This document shows, in pieces, positions 14,156 through 16,135 of a stretch of DNA of 16,135 nucleotides; position 1 is the stretch's first letter; every line of letters begins with the position of its first letter. Where the stretch lies: NCBI GenBank assembly GCA_023384025.1, contig JAHDXX010000045.1, positions 1-16,135 of the forward strand, written 5' to 3'. Below the pieces are notes generated by a model that was not told where the DNA came from, did not search any database, and worked only from the letters and a program-made list of their open reading frames with translations. Position numbers and translations under genes: made by a program. Origin of the DNA: Sphingomonadaceae bacterium (lineage in GTDB: Bacteria > Pseudomonadota > Alphaproteobacteria > Sphingomonadales > Sphingomonadaceae).

Positions 14156-15259
14156 TTACTCCTCGACCGGCGCCGCAGTCACCAGGTGGCGGCGGATCAA
14201 TGCGTCGGGCATTGTCTCGCGCAGCCAGCCGATCATGTGCTCGCGTACGGCGCAGCGCAGGTCGAACAGGTCGCCAATGGTCCGTGCGCTCATTGCCAGG
14301 CGCACCTCGATGCTTTCCGGGTGGGCCTCGGTCATCAGCGCGCGGGCCGTGCGCTGGTCCCACTTGTCCTGAGTGGCGACGAACCGCAGGAATTCCGCGC
14401 GGATTGGCTCGATATCGGTTGCCGGATCGAGGTGGAGGAACACCGGGCCGGTCAGCATTTCGTTGCGGCGTGACCAGTTCTCGAACGTGTTTTCGAGGAA
14501 GCGGTTGGTCGGCACGACCACTGCCCGCTCGTCCCAGGTGCGCACGATCACGAAGCTCATGCGGATTTCCTCGACCCGCCCGGTGTGCCCGTCGACCACC
14601 ACCAGGTCGCCAATCCGCAGCGGTTCGGTGATCGCCATCTGCAGGCCCGCAATCAGCGATTTGAGCGCGGGCTGTGCCGCCGCGCCGACCGCCAGTGCGG
14701 CAAGGCCGGCAGAGGCGAGCAAGGTGGTCCCGACATCGCGTACGCCGGGAATGCCCAGCAGCATCAACCCCACAGTGATCACCACCACGACGACAACGGC
14801 GGTGCGCGAAAGGATCGCGATCCGCGTACGGCGGCTGCGGGCCGAAACCGGGTCGGGCGAAAGCTCCGCCCGGTATTCCAGCGCATGGGCCAGTGCCTTG
14901 ATCAGGGTATAGGCAATCCAGCCGATCAGTGCCGGCACGGCAAACACCGCCACTTTGGCCCAGACCTGCCCGAGCAGCGGATCGGCCTGGCTTGCCGTGG
15001 CTACCGCAATGGCGACCATGGTCCAGCGCAGAGGGCGATAGAGCCGCTCGAACACCATTTCATCAAGCGGCGTCTCGGACAGGCTTGCGAGGCGACGGAG
15101 CCCGGCGAACAGCAGGCGGTGGAGCACCAGCGCAAGGAGGACCGCCACGGTCAGCGCAATGCCGGAACGCATGAGCGCATCCCAGTCCACGGTCCAGTTG
15201 CGGGGGTCGAACAGCGCCAGCGGGCGCACGGGGGCGGCGGCATTAACGGAAAGGGTCAT
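14156..15259 (-). CDS. MscS-family mechanosensitive ion channel
   Basis: The 367-residue inner-membrane protein probably starts at ATG 15259; a TTG at 15271 overlapping the polA stop as TTGA would add four residues and suggests translational coupling either way. Hydrophobic segments lie at about 33–53, 79–90, 100–123 and 148–170, then the pore helix 174–210 with the Ala/Gly-rich LLASAGLAALAVGAAAQPALKSLIAGLQMAI. The cytoplasmic beta domain follows: EPLRIGDLVVVDGHTGRVEEI (212–232) and RTWDERAVVVPTNRFLENTFENWSR (240–264). This layout, more helices than E. coli MscS, fits the larger MscS-like proteins. Such channels open under membrane tension to release solutes after osmotic downshock. It follows polA in the same direction and converges with cdc48. 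Confidence 0.92.
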   Translation of the reverse strand: MTLSVNAAAPVRPLALFDPRNWTVDWDALMRSGIALTVAVLLALVLHRLLFAGLRRLASLSETPLDEMVFERLYRPLRWTMVAIAVATASQADPLLGQVWAKVAVFAVPALIGWIAYTLIKALAHALEYRAELSPDPVSARSRRTRIAILSRTAVVVVVVITVGLMLLGIPGVRDVGTTLLASAGLAALAVGAAAQPALKSLIAGLQMAITEPLRIGDLVVVDGHTGRVEEIRMSFVIVRTWDERAVVVPTNRFLENTFENWSRRNEMLTGPVFLHLDPATDIEPIRAEFLRFVATQDKWDQRTARALMTEAHPESIEVRLAMSARTIGDLFDLRCAVREHMIGWLRETMPDALIRRHLVTAAPVEE

Positions 15260-15267
15260 ATACCCGC

Positions 15268-16135
15268 TCAATGCGCGGCGCCCCAGCTCGTTCCGGTGCC
15301 GATCTCGATCCCCAGCGGCACGTCGAGCGCGACCGAGGGCAAGGCGGCTTCGGCCATGACCCGCTCGATCACCGGACGTGCTGCGGCTACATCGCCTTCC
15401 GGAAGCTCGAACACCAGTTCGTCATGCACTTGCAGCAACATGCGGACATGGCCGAGGCCCGCTTCGGCGAGCGCGGGCCGCATCCGCACCATGGCGCGCT
15501 TGATGATGTCTGCGCTGGTGCCCTGGATTGGCGCGTTGATCGCGGCGCGTTCGCTGCCTTGCCGCTCTGCCTGGTTCTTGGCGTTGATCCGCGGGAACCA
15601 GGTCTTGCGCCCGAACAGGGTCTCCGAATAGCCGCAGGCCCGCACGCTCTCCAGCGTCTCGTGGATATAGCGCTGGATGCCGGGGAAGCGCTGGAAATAG
15701 GTGTCGATGATCGCCTGCGCCTCATCCGCTGGAAGCCCCAGCCGGGTGCCGAGGCCCCAGCGGCTGATCCCGTAGAGGATGGCGAAGTTGACTGTCTTGG
15801 CCCGGGCGCGGGTGTCGCGGGTGACTTCGCCGAACATTTCCTTCGCGGTCCGGGCATGGATGTCCTCGCCCTGGGCGAAGGCCTCCTTCAGTTGCGGCAC
15901 GTCGGCCATGTGCGCGGCAAGGCGCAACTCGATCTGCGAATAGTCTGCCGCAAGCAGGACATTGCCCGGCTCGGCCACAAATGCCTCGCGGATCTGGCGG
16001 CCGATCTCGGTCCGGATCGGGATGTTCTGCAGGTTCGGGTCGGTCGAGCTAAGGCGCCCCGTCTGCGCCCCGACCAGGCTGTAGCTGGTGTGGACCCGGC
16101 CGGTCTGCGGGTTGATCGCTGCCTGCAAGGCATCG
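15268..16135 (-). CDS. polA: DNA polymerase I, C-terminal polymerase domain (5' end outside window)
   Basis: Pol I fills gaps left by Okazaki primers and by excision repair. Only the last 288 or so residues are in the window; the gene continues past 16135. Visible are the template/primer contact TGRLSSTDPNLQNIPIRTE, motif A DYSQIELR (catalytic Asp, codon 15945–15943), the O-helix RARAKTVNFAILYG with its Lys, Phe and Tyr, the segment GSERAAINAPIQGTSADIIKRAM, and motif C VHDELVFE (catalytic Asp and Glu). The Phe in NFAILYG corresponds to the residue that makes Pol I discriminate against dideoxynucleotides. The end ...SWGAAH is family-like. The stop TGA overlaps a possible TTG start of the channel gene by 4 bases. 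Nothing looks damaged. Confidence 0.97.
   Translation of the reverse strand, partial: DALQAAINPQTGRVHTSYSLVGAQTGRLSSTDPNLQNIPIRTEIGRQIREAFVAEPGNVLLAADYSQIELRLAAHMADVPQLKEAFAQGEDIHARTAKEMFGEVTRDTRARAKTVNFAILYGISRWGLGTRLGLPADEAQAIIDTYFQRFPGIQRYIHETLESVRACGYSETLFGRKTWFPRINAKNQAERQGSERAAINAPIQGTSADIIKRAMVRMRPALAEAGLGHVRMLLQVHDELVFELPEGDVAAARPVIERVMAEAALPSVALDVPLGIEIGTGTSWGAAH

Overview
The window looks like a chromosomal segment of a GC-rich alphaproteobacterium, most likely a sphingomonad of the Erythrobacteraceae type. This is inferred from three things: the gene order prfA–prmC–DUF4167 gene–lnt–metK, the style of the proteins (for example the IPRGDSE motif in PrmC and the Asn/Arg/Gly-rich start of the DUF4167 protein), and a REP-like hairpin pair of a kind I associate with this group. 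There are no tRNA or rRNA genes, no CRISPR, no transposase and no phage genes. Most of the window is core genome.

Layout. (1) Positions 1–5543, plus strand: the 3' part of prfA (release factor 1), prmC (the methyltransferase that modifies release factors), a DUF4167 basic protein behind a 240-bp structured leader, lnt (apolipoprotein N-acyltransferase) and metK (SAM synthetase). MetK makes the methyl donor that PrmC uses, and PrmC methylates the GGQ glutamine of PrfA. (2) Positions 5546–7078, minus strand: a GbsR/MarR-type regulator followed by two small membrane proteins. Two near-identical palindromes, one in the regulator's own promoter and one before the membrane-protein genes, mark this as a self-contained regulatory module. 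(3) Positions 7256–8344, plus: an exported protein of unknown function, divergent from the regulator. (4) Positions 8362–10650, minus: a 3-oxoacid CoA-transferase operon (scoA, scoB). Between its two subunits lies a gene for a HAD acid-phosphatase-like lipoprotein whose lipobox cysteine codon reads TGA. (5) Positions 10817–11709, plus: an exported methyltransferase-like protein, then a possible small RNA ending in a clear Rho-independent terminator. (6) Positions 11821–14151, plus: a CDC48/p97-type double AAA+ ATPase. (7) Positions 14156–16135, minus: an MscS-type channel translationally joined to the end of polA.

The observations most worth following are the paired GbsR operators with a probably leaderless regulator mRNA, the in-frame TGA at the lipobox of the phosphatase-like gene, the REP pair that has become the coding start of prmC, the structured leader of the DUF4167 gene and the possible small RNA before cdc48. 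No wholly new multi-gene defence or metabolic system is evident. The GbsR plus two membrane proteins unit is the best candidate for an uncharacterised system.
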